Positions 24,762 through 33,542 are shown, counted from the first letter of the stretch. The stretch: DNA of 45,000 bases from Butyribacter intestini (GCA_001414325.1 LLKB01000001.1:398437-443436); one strand, 5' to 3'. Numbers and translations are program-made. Notes: generated by a model not told the origin, from the sequence alone.

Positions 24762-24944
24762 GTAACAGTCCGGCATTTCATTTCTGATATGAGGGCAAAG
24801 CCCTCGCGAGCACGCTCAGATGGAACAAATTTATTTGTTCCATCCTCATTTTGCTTTCGCGTAAATAAACAAAAGCTGCATTGCGGCGACTGACAGCTTG
24901 CCGGCAGGTTTATAAATGTAAAAAATGAGAGACTGAACTGTTAT
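24762..24944. mobile_element. MITE family C, copy 3 (rearranged)
   Basis: Ends GTAACAGTC and CTGAACTGTTAT. The interior holds the GCTGTCAGTCG block of the other copies in reverse orientation and a 63-bp palindrome (24804-24866) shared with the CarD upstream region. It seems to be a mosaic of two repeats. Confidence 0.65.
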
Positions 24945-24973
24945 CAAAAAATAGCAGTTTTTATGCTGTAAAC

Positions 24974-25002
24974 TTGCTTAAAACAGGCTTGTATGCTATA
25001 CT
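24974..25002 (+). promoter_or_regulatory. nadBC promoter
   Basis: TTGCTT (24974-24979), 17 nt, TATACT (24997-25002). No clear NiaR (YrxA) operator is visible around it. Confidence 0.65.
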
Positions 25003-25093
25003 CGATACAATGTAAAGAAAATTTTCATTTATATAAGGAAAGGATGGCAGCGTATGCTGTTATAGACATTATAAAAAGATGTCAGGTGATAAA

Positions 25094-26413
25094 ATGGTAA
25101 AAGAGACAGATGTTGTCGTAGTAGGAACGGGAGCAGCAGGATTGTTTTGTGCACTTCATTTTCCGGAGGATACAAATGTGCTGGTTATTACAAAGGATGA
25201 GGCAGATAAGAGCGACTCATTTCTTGCACAGGGCGGTATGTGTATGCTCAGGGATGATGGTGATTTTGACGGATTTTTTGAAGATACTATGAAAGCAGGT
25301 CATTATGAGAATAACAAGGCTTCTGTTGAGGTCATGATACGTTCATCGCAAAAGATTGCAAAGGAACTTATCGGTTATGGTGTTGAATTTGAACATGACG
25401 GTGATAAGCTTGCATTTACAAGAGAGGGTGGACATAGAAGACCGAGGATACTTTACCATAAAGATGTGACGGGAAAAGAGATAACAAGCACTCTTTTAGA
25501 CAATGCATTAAAAAGAAAAAATATTACGATAAAAGAACATATAAAGATGATGGATATTATATGTGATGAAAAGACAAATGAATGTTATGGTCTTATAGTG
25601 AAAAATGCGGATGGTGATATTGATGTTATCAAAGCAAAATATACGGTATTTGCCTGTGGTGGTCTTGGCGGTCTTTACAAACATTCGACGAATTTTAGGC
25701 ATATAACAGGTGACGCACTCGCAATAGCACTTAAACATGGTATTGAGATGGAGCATATAGATTATATACAGATTCATCCGACTACATTATATTCTGAAAA
25801 ACCGGGAAGAAGATTTCTTATATCAGAGTCGGTCAGAGGAGAGGGTGCAATACTTCTTGACAAAAATAAAAAGCGTTTCTGCGATGAGTTAAGACCGAGA
25901 GATATTGTTACGGCTGATATACACAGACAGATGGAAAAGGACGGTACACCATTTGTATGGCTTTCTATGGAGAGGATTCCTGAGGAGACTATTAGAAGTC
26001 ATTTTCCAAATATCATGAAGCAGTGCCTTGAGGAGGGATATGACCCTACAAAAGAATGTATTCCGGTAGTGCCGGCACAGCATTACTTTATGGGTGGTAT
26101 AAAAGTTAATCTTTCAAGCATGACAAGTATGGAAAGGCTTTATGCCGTCGGTGAGACATCGTGCAATGGTGTTCACGGAAAAAACAGACTTGCAAGTAAC
26201 TCACTTCTAGAGTCAATGGTATTTGCAGAGAGAGCAGCAGATGAGATTCAGGAAAAGATGAAAGCAGCAGATGAAAGCAGGTTTGCAAAAAAAGCAGACA
26301 GCAATATTTCAGATATAGATATGAGCCTATATGATGACGACGAAAAGATAACCGCTGAATATAAAGAACTTGTTTTAAACGAGATAGATAAGGAGAAAAG
26401 CAGACATGAATGA
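25094..26413 (+). CDS. nadB: L-aspartate oxidase
   Basis: NadB oxidises L-aspartate to iminoaspartate with FAD in de novo NAD synthesis. The dinucleotide fold begins DVVVVGTGAAGLFCAL (residues 5-20), followed by SFLAQGGMC, FTREGGHRRPRILYHKD and the late active-site blocks QHYFMGGI and GVHGKNRLASNSLLES. At 439 residues it is about 80-100 shorter than most NadB proteins, because the C-terminal helical domain is largely missing. I use ATG 25094 after CAGGTGAT; ATG 25079 adds five residues. The stop overlaps nadC by 8 nt. nadA does not accompany it here. Confidence 0.94.
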   Translation: MVKETDVVVVGTGAAGLFCALHFPEDTNVLVITKDEADKSDSFLAQGGMCMLRDDGDFDGFFEDTMKAGHYENNKASVEVMIRSSQKIAKELIGYGVEFEHDGDKLAFTREGGHRRPRILYHKDVTGKEITSTLLDNALKRKNITIKEHIKMMDIICDEKTNECYGLIVKNADGDIDVIKAKYTVFACGGLGGLYKHSTNFRHITGDALAIALKHGIEMEHIDYIQIHPTTLYSEKPGRRFLISESVRGEGAILLDKNKKRFCDELRPRDIVTADIHRQMEKDGTPFVWLSMERIPEETIRSHFPNIMKQCLEEGYDPTKECIPVVPAQHYFMGGIKVNLSSMTSMERLYAVGETSCNGVHGKNRLASNSLLESMVFAERAADEIQEKMKAADESRFAKKADSNISDIDMSLYDDDEKITAEYKELVLNEIDKEKSRHE

Positions 26414-27260
26414 TCCTATTACATTAAAGTTAAATGCAGATAAATATATTATGATGGCACTTGAGGAAGACATTACGAGTGAAGATATTTCTACAAATTC
26501 GGTAATGCCTGAGTACCAGAAAGGTGAAGTGCAGCTTATATGCAAACAGGACGGTATAATTGCCGGACTTGGAGTATTTAAGAGAGTATTTGAACTTCTT
26601 GACGATACGGTAGAGTTTGAGATGAATGTAAAAGATGGCGATGAAGTTAAAAAAGGTCAGCTTATGGCTGTTGTAACCGGTGACATAAGAGCACTTCTTT
26701 CAGGAGAGAGAACGGCACTCAATTATCTTCAGAGAATGAGTGGTATCGCAACATACACAAACAGCATTGTAAAACTTCTTGCAGGAAGTAAGACAACGCT
26801 TCTCGACACGAGAAAGACAACACCTAATATGAGAATTTTTGAGAAATATGCCGTAAAAGTCGGAGGTGCTACAAACCACAGATACAATCTTTCAGATGCG
26901 GTTATGTTAAAAGATAATCATATCGGGGCAGCAGGCGGCATCACAGAAGCAGTTAAGAGAGCAAGAGCATATGTTTCGTTTGTAAACAAGATTGAAGTTG
27001 AGGTTGAAAATATTGATATGGCAAGAGAAGCTGCCGAGGCGGGAGCAGACATTATCATGCTTGACAATATGACACCTGAGCAGATGAAAGAAGCGATAAA
27101 AGTAATAGACGGCAGAGCACTTACAGAGTGTTCAGGAAATGTCACAAAGGAAAACATAAAGAATATAATCGATGTTGGAGTTGATTATGTATCAAGTGGA
27201 GCACTCACACATTCAGCTCCTATCATGGATATATCACTTAAAAATCTTCATGCGATATAA
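26406..27260 (+). CDS. nadC: Nicotinate-nucleotide pyrophosphorylase (carboxylating)
   Basis: NadC turns quinolinate and PRPP into nicotinate mononucleotide. The 284-residue protein has the N-terminal ALEEDITSEDIS block, GERTALNYLQRMSGIAT near residue 99, LDTRKTTPNMR near 136 and the barrel strands IEVEVENID and IIMLDNM typical of the family. The ATG lies inside nadB (8-nt overlap), so translation is coupled. Confidence 0.97.
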   Translation: MNDPITLKLNADKYIMMALEEDITSEDISTNSVMPEYQKGEVQLICKQDGIIAGLGVFKRVFELLDDTVEFEMNVKDGDEVKKGQLMAVVTGDIRALLSGERTALNYLQRMSGIATYTNSIVKLLAGSKTTLLDTRKTTPNMRIFEKYAVKVGGATNHRYNLSDAVMLKDNHIGAAGGITEAVKRARAYVSFVNKIEVEVENIDMAREAAEAGADIIMLDNMTPEQMKEAIKVIDGRALTECSGNVTKENIKNIIDVGVDYVSSGALTHSAPIMDISLKNLHAI

Positions 27261-27319
27261 TATGCAACAAGCTGGTACACTAATAGTATTATGAGCAAGC
27301 AGCAGAGCAGATTGTAAAT

Positions 27320-27348
27320 ATCATCACTCCATGCTTGATGATTTTATT
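27320..27348 (+). terminator. Terminator after nadC
   Basis: ATCATCA pairs with TGATGAT, then TTTATTG. A second, better stem (AGGGCAG/CTGCCCT, 27433-27459) follows 90 nt later. Confidence 0.6.
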
Positions 27349-27430
27349 GTTCACAAATTTGATGTATGAGAACAAGTTCTTTTGCCTTGTAAATTTGATG
27401 AAATTTTTCAACTAAATATATGAAAAAAGC

Positions 27431-27464
27431 AGGGCAGAATAAAGTTTTCTGCCCTGTTATTATA
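27431..27464 (+). terminator. Second hairpin after nadC
   Basis: CAGGGCAG pairs with CTGCCCTG around AATAAAGTTTT, followed by TTATTATAA. Confidence 0.6.
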
Positions 27465-27740
27465 AGAAAACCATCAAAGATAACACCTGATGATAAAAGC
27501 ATGACCATAAAGAAAGGTAAAAAGAGAAAGATAAGTTATGGACTTCCGCAGGGAAGTACAAGTTCAAAAATAACTTTCAGTTCAAGCAACAAAAAGATAG
27601 CAACTGTGTCATCAGCAGGAGTAGTAAAAGCAAAGAAGAAAGGAAAATGCAAATACCCCTCTAATTTAAAAAAGAAAAAATATCATAACGACATATTTTG
27701 TCGAAGTTCTGTGATACAATATAGTCAAATAAAAAAATAA
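27465..27740 (+). pseudogene. Fragment of an Ig-like (Big_2) surface protein gene
   Basis: The frame encodes one Big_2-type domain: SMTIKKGKKRKI, then KITFSSSNKKIATVSSAGVV and KAKKKGKC, the common bacterial Ig-like fold repeat of clostridial surface proteins. It has no ribosome site, no signal peptide and only one domain, and becomes random, lysine-rich sequence after the domain. The ORF start at 27420 is inside a terminator. It is best seen as the remnant of a larger gene. Bases 27741-27951 continue with no ORF that I can support. Confidence 0.65.
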
Positions 27741-27951
27741 TTACAAGGGTGATAAAAGTTGTATAAGACAGATAAAAATACTCGAATTTTTAAAATTATA
27801 TTATAATCTTATTACGGGAAGAACGGTAAGCAAAAATTCATTTTGTGTTGAGAACGGGATTACCGTAAAAAAGTTGCGGGCAAAATTGGAAGTGGAGTAA
27901 AGTCGATTGCAAGCAGAATTGGAAGATTATTTAGATAGGTATAGTGTGTAT

Positions 27952-27993
27952 AGACAGCGCAAATCAATAAATTGGTTATGCGTTGTCTTTTTT
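27952..27993 (+). terminator. Terminator after the gene remnant
   Basis: AGACAGCGCA pairs with TGCGTTGTCT (one G-U), followed by six T's. It may be the original end of the broken gene. Confidence 0.8.
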
Positions 27994-28015
27994 GTGATTT
28001 ACAACAGCATAAAAA

Positions 28016-28104
28016 TGTGCCAATACACACAAAATAGTAATAGCTATTGATTAAATAAACACTGAATGATATAATATTATTACTAAAAAATGTGTCAATA
28101 CACA
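28016..28104 (+). promoter_or_regulatory. Promoter flanked by two palindromic operators
   Basis: TTGATT (28047-28052), 17 nt, TATAAT (28070-28075) form a promoter. TGTGCCAATACACA (28016-28029) lies upstream and TGTGTCAATACACA (28091-28104) downstream. The second is a perfect TGTGT/ACACA dyad around CAAT. Such a pair on both sides of a promoter is typical of repressor binding, with or without DNA looping. Confidence 0.7.
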
Positions 28105-28123
28105 AAAATAAGGAGCAAAGCTT

Positions 28124-29377
28124 ATGGAGATTAAAAGAGATGCTTACCTTGAACAGTTAAAGATAAGAAAAGATAATGGGATGATAAAGATTGTCACAGG
28201 AATCAGGAGATGCGGAAAATCATTCCTGTTATTTGTATTGTTTAAGAAATATTTATTGGAGAGTGGTGTGGATAATGACCATATTATTGAGATTGCTTTA
28301 GATGGCATTGAAAATGAGGAGTTGAGAGATCCAAAGAAGTGTTACCGGCATATTAAAGATGCAATGAAAGATGAACGGAAGTATTATCTGCTTTTGGACG
28401 AAGTACAGTTTATGTCACGATTTGAGGAGGTGCTGAACAGCCTACTTCGTATCAGTAACATTGATGTGTATGTAACCGGAAGTAATTCTAAGTTTTTATC
28501 AAGTGATATTGTAACTGAATTTAGAGGCAGAGGAGATGAGATAAGAATATATCCGTTGTCCTTCGCAGAGTTCTATGCGGCTTTTGATTGGGATTATGAT
28601 GATGCTTGGGAGGAATATATGATATATGGTGGTTTACCACAGGTGGTACAGTTCTCTGTAGAACGCCAAAAGGCTGAGTATCTAAAAAACATTTTCACAA
28701 ATGTTTATATTAAGGATGTTGTAGAACGAAACAAGATTCAAAATATTGATGAGATTGATACATTAGTAGATATTCTTGCTTCTGCGATAGGAGCTCCTAC
28801 TAATCCAACTAAAATATCAAATACTTTTAAAAGTGAATGTGGTATCAATTACAGCAATAAGACAATATCTAACCATATAGATTATTTTGTGGAGGCATTT
28901 TTGATTTCTAAAGCTGACAGATATGATATTAAAGGCAGAAAATATGTGGGAGCACATCTGAAATACTATTTTACAGATGTTGGACTTAGAAATGCCAGAT
29001 TGAATTTTAGACAACAGGAACCTACTCATATCATGGAAAATATTGTTTATAATGAGCTGCTTATCAGAGGCTATAATGTGGATGTTGGTATTGTAGAGGT
29101 ATATGCAAAAAATTATGAAGGAAAAACAATCCGAAAGCAGTTTGAAGTTGATTTTGTAGTCAATCAGGGTAGTCAGAGGTATTATATTCAGGTGGCTTAT
29201 GACATGACTTCTGAGGAAAAGCAGACGCAGGAATTTAATTCATTTAGAAATATTCCGGATTCGTTTAAAAAGATTGTGATAGTGAATGGAACGAAAAAAC
29301 CTTGGAGAAATGAGGAAGGCTTTGTAATAATGGGAATGAAGTATTTTCTGCTTAATGCGGATAGTTTGGAGTTTTAA
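28124..29377 (+). CDS. AAA+ ATPase with DUF4143 nuclease-fold domain
   Basis: A 417-residue protein of the AAA_14/DUF4143 group. Walker A TGIRRCGKS lies at residues 25-33, Walker B YYLLLDEVQ near 88-96 and sensor YVTGSNS near 119-125. A winged-helix-like section follows (about 228-275, with NYSNKTISNHIDYF). The C-terminal DUF4143 part has a restriction-nuclease-like core FEVDFVV...YYIQVAYDM, which may be inactive. Proteins of this group are common in anaerobes, move between genomes and have no agreed function; links to toxin-antitoxin or defence are only suggested. RBS AAGGAG precedes ATG 28124. The operators just upstream imply tight control, possibly by the protein itself. Confidence 0.92.
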   Translation: MEIKRDAYLEQLKIRKDNGMIKIVTGIRRCGKSFLLFVLFKKYLLESGVDNDHIIEIALDGIENEELRDPKKCYRHIKDAMKDERKYYLLLDEVQFMSRFEEVLNSLLRISNIDVYVTGSNSKFLSSDIVTEFRGRGDEIRIYPLSFAEFYAAFDWDYDDAWEEYMIYGGLPQVVQFSVERQKAEYLKNIFTNVYIKDVVERNKIQNIDEIDTLVDILASAIGAPTNPTKISNTFKSECGINYSNKTISNHIDYFVEAFLISKADRYDIKGRKYVGAHLKYYFTDVGLRNARLNFRQQEPTHIMENIVYNELLIRGYNVDVGIVEVYAKNYEGKTIRKQFEVDFVVNQGSQRYYIQVAYDMTSEEKQTQEFNSFRNIPDSFKKIVIVNGTKKPWRNEEGFVIMGMKYFLLNADSLEF

Positions 29378-29393
29378 TTTGAAAGAGGGGATA

Positions 29394-29418
29394 GTCTAAA
29401 AAATATAATTTTTCAGAC
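29394..29418 (+). repeat. Post-stop hairpin after the ATPase gene
   Basis: GTCTAAAAAAT pairs with ATTTTTCAGAC with one A-C mismatch, 17 nt after the stop. It is related to the hairpins after parA and folE. Confidence 0.45.
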
Positions 29419-29531
29419 ATAAAAAATGTTTACAGAAATGAGGATTAATATAAGAGTAAATAGTTATAGAATGATATAAATATTATATGTATGCAAATGT
29501 AATTATAAAATCGTAAATTACTTCAAAACCA

Positions 29532-29676
29532 GCAAGAAATGATATGGAATTTTTAGCGATGGGCGTTGAACATCTGTCAGTACTTAATGAGCGTATTATG
29601 CTCATTTAGGTACTGCTACTGATGTTCTCCGAGGCGAGAGCCGTCCCAGAGTCTAAAATCTCATATCATTTCTTGC
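29532..29676. repeat. Structured repeat with covarying stems, copy 2
   Basis: The outer stem GCAAGAAATGATATG/CATATCATTTCTTGC (15 bp) plus TTTTAG/CTAAAA closes the same core as at 21365-21508. The core has GGGCGTT, a hairpin (GAACATC/GATGTTC, CAGTAC/GTACTG, AATGAGC/GCTCATT) with loop GTATTAT, TCCGA, a GGC-GAGA-GCC mini-hairpin and GTCCC. It lies between convergent genes. Confidence 0.75.
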
Positions 29677-29701
29677 GTCAAATCAGCCAAGTCAAGCAAT
29701 C

Positions 29702-31231
29702 CTACAGCTTCGCTATCTCCTTATACTGCTCCTTAAGGCATCCGTAAAGATTTTTATAAATCTCATGGAACTTATCATACTTAGCCTTATTCTCAAGATT
29801 TGTCTTACATTCCTTAGCAGGGTCTTTATGTATCATCTTACGGCAGGCATTTTCAACGCTGTCATAGATGCCTGCACCGACACCGGCGAGAATGGCAACA
29901 CCGAGAGCAGGTCCCTCTGTAGCAGTAACAGTATTAACATCGCATCCGAACATATCAGCCATCATCTGACGCTGGACACCGTTTTTAGCTCCGCCACCGC
30001 AAGCCATCATATCATTAACTTCGACACCCATCTCAGAGAGAATATCCTTGCAGTCAGTAAGAGAGTAGCTGATTCCCTCCATTACCGCACGGACAATATC
30101 TGCTTTTGTGTGCATACTTGAAAGTCCGAAAAGAACTCCACGGCAGTCCGGGTCAAGATGTGGTGTACGCTCACCGTTTAAGTAAGGTAGATAGATAAGG
30201 CGGTTTGCACCGATAGGTGTCTTTTCAACATCAGCGTTGATAAGGTCATAGACACCACAGCCTTTTTCTTTAGCTTCATCTTTATATCCGACACCCATAT
30301 TATCAAGATACCATGCAAGTGAATATCCGGCAGCCTGCGTAACTCCCATAACATGCCATGCACCAGGAACGGCACAACAGAATGTATGAACTCTGCCCTT
30401 AGGGTCGATTGAAATCTTGCTGCTGTGAGCAAAAACGACACCGCTTGTTCCGATAGTAGTAAATGCCTTGCCATCTTCTACAACACCTGTACCAACTGCT
30501 GCCGCAGCATTATCCCCGGCACCGCCGACTACAACTGTTGATGTTGAAAGTCCTGTCTTTTCAGCAATTTCAGGTAAAATAGTACCTGTAACCTCAGGTG
30601 ACTCATAAACCTTTGCGAGAAGACTCTTGTCGATATCAAGTTTTTCGAGGACTTCGTCAGACCACTGTCTCTTTGGAACATCGAGAAGCTGCATACCTGA
30701 AGCATCAGATACCTCAGTAGCAAATTCGCCTGTAAGAATATATCTTACATAATCTTTAGGAAGTAAGATATGCTTACACTTTGCATAATTTTCAGGCTCG
30801 TTATTTCTTACCCAGAGGATTTTTGAAGCAGTAAATCCTGTAAGTGCAGGGTTTGCAGTAATCTCGATAAGTCTTTCTGCACCGATTTTTTCTGTAATCT
30901 CCTCACACTCTTTTTCTGTACGCTGGTCACACCAGATGATTGAAGGGCGGATAACCTCTCCGTTTTCATCAAGCATTACAAGTCCGTGCATCTGACCTGA
31001 GATACCAAGTCCCTTTATATCGTCAGCATTTACACCTGACTCTTTAACTACTTTTGCGATAGTTTCAAGGGCAGCGTCGCGCCAGTCCTCAGGTTTCTGC
31101 TCTGCCCATCCGTTGTTTGGAGTATAGAGTGGATAATCTTTTCCGGCAGAAGCGATAACATTTCCATCCTCATCAAAAAGAACAGTCTTAGTTGATGAAG
31201 TTCCTAAATCGATACCAATTAAATAATTCAT
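29702..31231 (-). CDS. xylB: Xylulokinase-like FGGY carbohydrate kinase
   Basis: A 509-residue FGGY kinase; XylB members phosphorylate D-xylulose for the pentose phosphate pathway. YLIGIDLGTSSTKTVLFDE (residues 3-21) is the first ATP-binding strand-turn, GISGQMHGLVMLD and IIWCDQRT line the sugar site, GGAGDNAAAAVGTG and GTSGVVF follow, and CGGGAKN near residue 400 is the adenosine motif. I start at ATG 31231 with GAGGTTATA upstream; the longer frame to 31252 adds seven residues. It lies downstream of the isomerase gene on the same strand, with a terminator-like hairpin between. The partner is not XylA, so the natural substrate may be another ketopentose. Confidence 0.88.
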   Translation of the reverse strand: MNYLIGIDLGTSSTKTVLFDEDGNVIASAGKDYPLYTPNNGWAEQKPEDWRDAALETIAKVVKESGVNADDIKGLGISGQMHGLVMLDENGEVIRPSIIWCDQRTEKECEEITEKIGAERLIEITANPALTGFTASKILWVRNNEPENYAKCKHILLPKDYVRYILTGEFATEVSDASGMQLLDVPKRQWSDEVLEKLDIDKSLLAKVYESPEVTGTILPEIAEKTGLSTSTVVVGGAGDNAAAAVGTGVVEDGKAFTTIGTSGVVFAHSSKISIDPKGRVHTFCCAVPGAWHVMGVTQAAGYSLAWYLDNMGVGYKDEAKEKGCGVYDLINADVEKTPIGANRLIYLPYLNGERTPHLDPDCRGVLFGLSSMHTKADIVRAVMEGISYSLTDCKDILSEMGVEVNDMMACGGGAKNGVQRQMMADMFGCDVNTVTATEGPALGVAILAGVGAGIYDSVENACRKMIHKDPAKECKTNLENKAKYDKFHEIYKNLYGCLKEQYKEIAKL

Positions 31232-31410
31232 TATAACCTCATTTCTGAGCAAAAAGTCACGAAAACAGATTTCGCTATAAGCTCATTTCATAACATAAAT
31301 TAAATCATTAACCTGCTGCTCATATCAGGTACAATAAAAATCAAATTATTTCATCGTACCAAAGTGGAAACAGCAACATTAAGTCAACAGTGACTTGCAG
31401 TCAGAAATTA

Positions 31411-31441
31411 AAACAAAAGGCGATGGCAATATGCCATCGCC
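31411..31441 (-). terminator. Terminator after the isomerase gene (- strand)
   Basis: On the minus strand GGCGATGGC pairs with GCCATCGCC around ATATT, followed by TTTTGTTTT. It should reduce read-through from the isomerase into the kinase gene. Confidence 0.85.
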
Positions 31442-31493
31442 CTCAATTAATTAAAGTCAATTGACTGCAATAAAGTTTAAAGCTTTCAAAAGA

Positions 31494-32984
31494 TTAAGCA
31501 AATGGATTCTCTGTCTTGTAGAGCATTCCCTTTGGCTGGTTGAAGCCGATTTCGTCAACATCTACACCGATGTATTTGAATACTTCGTATAATGTCTTTC
31601 CGTAATGACCGAATGCAACAGCTCCATGATGAGGATAGTTGCCCTCGATAAGTACATGACGGTAGAAACGTCCCATCTCAGGAATAGCAAAGATACCGAT
31701 TGCACCGAATGAACGTGTTGCAACAGGAAGAACTTCACCCTGAGCGATATATCCGCGGAGTTTAGCATCTGCTGTGCTCTGAAGACGGAAGAATGTAATA
31801 TCTCCAGGAATGATGTCTCCTTCGAGAGTTCCGTTTGTTACTTCGATAGGAAGTGAACGAGCCATAATCTTCTGATACTTCATCTCACAGAATGAAAGCT
31901 TGTCTGAAGCTGTGTTTCCACAATGGAATCCCATAAATGTATCTTTCTGTGTGTAATCAAATTTGCCCTTGATATCAGCGTCATAAATATCAGCAGGTAC
32001 AGTATTGTTGATGTCAAGAAGAGTAGTTGCATCTTCACTTGCAACAGTTCCGATGAACTCGCTGAGTGCTCCGTAAATATCAACCTCACATGAAACAGGG
32101 ATGCCTCTCTTAGTGAGACGGCTGTTTACATAACAAGGTACGAATCCAAACTGTGTCTGGAATGCAGGCCAGCATTTTCCGGCGATAGTAACATATTTTC
32201 TGTAACCCTTGTGGTCTTCGATCCAGTCAAGGAGAGTAAGCTCATACTGAGCAAGTTTCTCAAGGATTTCAGGTTTCTTGTTTCCGGCACCAAGTTCTGC
32301 TTCCATATCCTTAACAACATCAGGAATACGCTTATCACCTGCATGGTTGTTGAATGCTTCAAAAAGGTCAAGCTCTGAGTTTTCCTCGATTTCGATGTCA
32401 AGGTTGTAAAGCTGTTTGATAGGAGCATTACAAGCAAGGAAGTTCTGTGGACGAGGACCAAAGCTGATAATCTTTAAGTTGCTTAATGCATAAATAGTAC
32501 GTGCGATAGGTACAAATTCATGAATCATATCTGCACATTCCTCAGCAGTTCCGACAGGATACTCTGGGATATAAGCCTTAACATTACGAAGTTTAAGGTT
32601 GTAGCTTGCATTGAGCATACCACAGTAAGCATCACCACGGTTGTCGATAAGACCTCCGTTAAGTCCGTCTTCCTCAGAAGCAGCAACGAACATCTTAGGT
32701 CCGTCAAAGTGCTTAGCAAGAAGTGTCTCAGAAATTTCAGGACCGAAGTTTCCAAGGTAAACAACAAGTGCGTTACATCCGGCTTTCTTGATGTCCTCAA
32801 GAGCCTGTACCATATGTATTTCGCTTTCTACGATACATACCGGACATTCGTAAATATCCTCAGCATCATATTTGTCTGTGTAAGCCTTTACAAGGTTCTG
32901 TCTTCTTGTTACTGAGAGTGACTCTGGGAAACAGTCTCTGCTGACAGCAACGATACCTATTTTCATTTTTGGTAAATTAGTCAT
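31494..32984 (-). CDS. L-fucose/arabinose isomerase-like protein
   Basis: A 496-residue protein of the L-fucose isomerase-like group (COG2407). KIGIVAVSRDCFPES opens the N-terminal Rossmann-like domain, and VVYLGNFGPE, SFGPRPQNFLACNAPIKQL and MGFHCGNTAS are typical. Candidate Mn ligands lie in these middle and late parts (for example the H of FHCGN). Such enzymes interconvert aldoses and ketoses. Start chosen at MTNLPK (32984); MYFK at 32996 has AAGGA close by and is nearly as good, while the frame upstream to 33116 is intergenic. It pairs with an FGGY kinase gene downstream, which suggests a pentose route (D-arabinose, L-arabinose or xylose-like), but the sugar is unproven. Confidence 0.88.
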   Translation of the reverse strand: MTNLPKMKIGIVAVSRDCFPESLSVTRRQNLVKAYTDKYDAEDIYECPVCIVESEIHMVQALEDIKKAGCNALVVYLGNFGPEISETLLAKHFDGPKMFVAASEEDGLNGGLIDNRGDAYCGMLNASYNLKLRNVKAYIPEYPVGTAEECADMIHEFVPIARTIYALSNLKIISFGPRPQNFLACNAPIKQLYNLDIEIEENSELDLFEAFNNHAGDKRIPDVVKDMEAELGAGNKKPEILEKLAQYELTLLDWIEDHKGYRKYVTIAGKCWPAFQTQFGFVPCYVNSRLTKRGIPVSCEVDIYGALSEFIGTVASEDATTLLDINNTVPADIYDADIKGKFDYTQKDTFMGFHCGNTASDKLSFCEMKYQKIMARSLPIEVTNGTLEGDIIPGDITFFRLQSTADAKLRGYIAQGEVLPVATRSFGAIGIFAIPEMGRFYRHVLIEGNYPHHGAVAFGHYGKTLYEVFKYIGVDVDEIGFNQPKGMLYKTENPFA

Positions 32985-33063
32985 TTTAAAATACATCCTT
33001 TCCTTATATAAAAAATTTACAGTAAAATTGACGTGCATTTTGCTGTATTTGTTTTCAAAATAT

Positions 33064-33092
33064 ATTCTATTACATTTTAGGATATTTTGCAA
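33064..33092 (-). promoter_or_regulatory. Promoter of the isomerase gene
   Basis: On the minus strand TTGCAA, 17 nt, TAGAAT. The leader is about 75 nt. The next 220 nt upstream are AT-rich and hold no gene. Confidence 0.55.
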
Positions 33093-33318
33093 TGAAAAAG
33101 AGTAGTAAAATATCAATAAATTGTTTAAAGTGACAATAAAAATCTATTTTTATAAAAGATTTATTGTGATAATTACAATAAAAATCAGAGAATTAGTACC
33201 ATAAATATTAGATTTTATGTCTGCTCACTTGCTAACAGGACAAAAATAAGGTATAACAAATACAATATAAATATTAGAAAATAGTGAAAAAAGAAATACA
33301 AATAAAATGCAAATTATG

Positions 33319-33542
33319 GTTGATTGCGAAATTTTACTATATGTTGTGTTAATTACAGATGATGCTAGTGTACTGACCTGTTGATATTTTGCCAAATAAC
33401 TTGTATAAATTCCCATCTGCTTCGTTGTCATCAATCGCCGTAGCCCGCTACAGCTCATTCTTCCGTCTTGCAGATTGAAAATTTATCCTGAGTTATTTAG
33501 CTAAAAGTCAGCAGGTCAGTACACTAGTTTCGCAAATATCTA
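33319..33542. mobile_element. MITE family A copy interrupted by family B
   Basis: The left end GATTGCGAAATTTTAC and right end TAGTTTCGCAAATATCTA, with the internal ATATGTTGTGTTAATTACAG, mark a short family A element. It is split at CTAG by a complete family B element (33365-33527). Confidence 0.8.
33365..33527. mobile_element. MITE family B, copy 1
   Basis: A 163-bp element with perfect 16-bp inverted ends CTAGTGTACTGACCTG / CAGGTCAGTACACTAG. A CCGTAGCCCGCTAC block forms a central hairpin, and both flanks repeat a TTTAGCTAAA-like motif. The related copy is at 35956-36119. Confidence 0.85.

Noticed and set aside
33000-33116. N-terminal extension of the isomerase frame
   Set aside because: It is AT-rich intergenic sequence containing the likely promoter and ribosome site.
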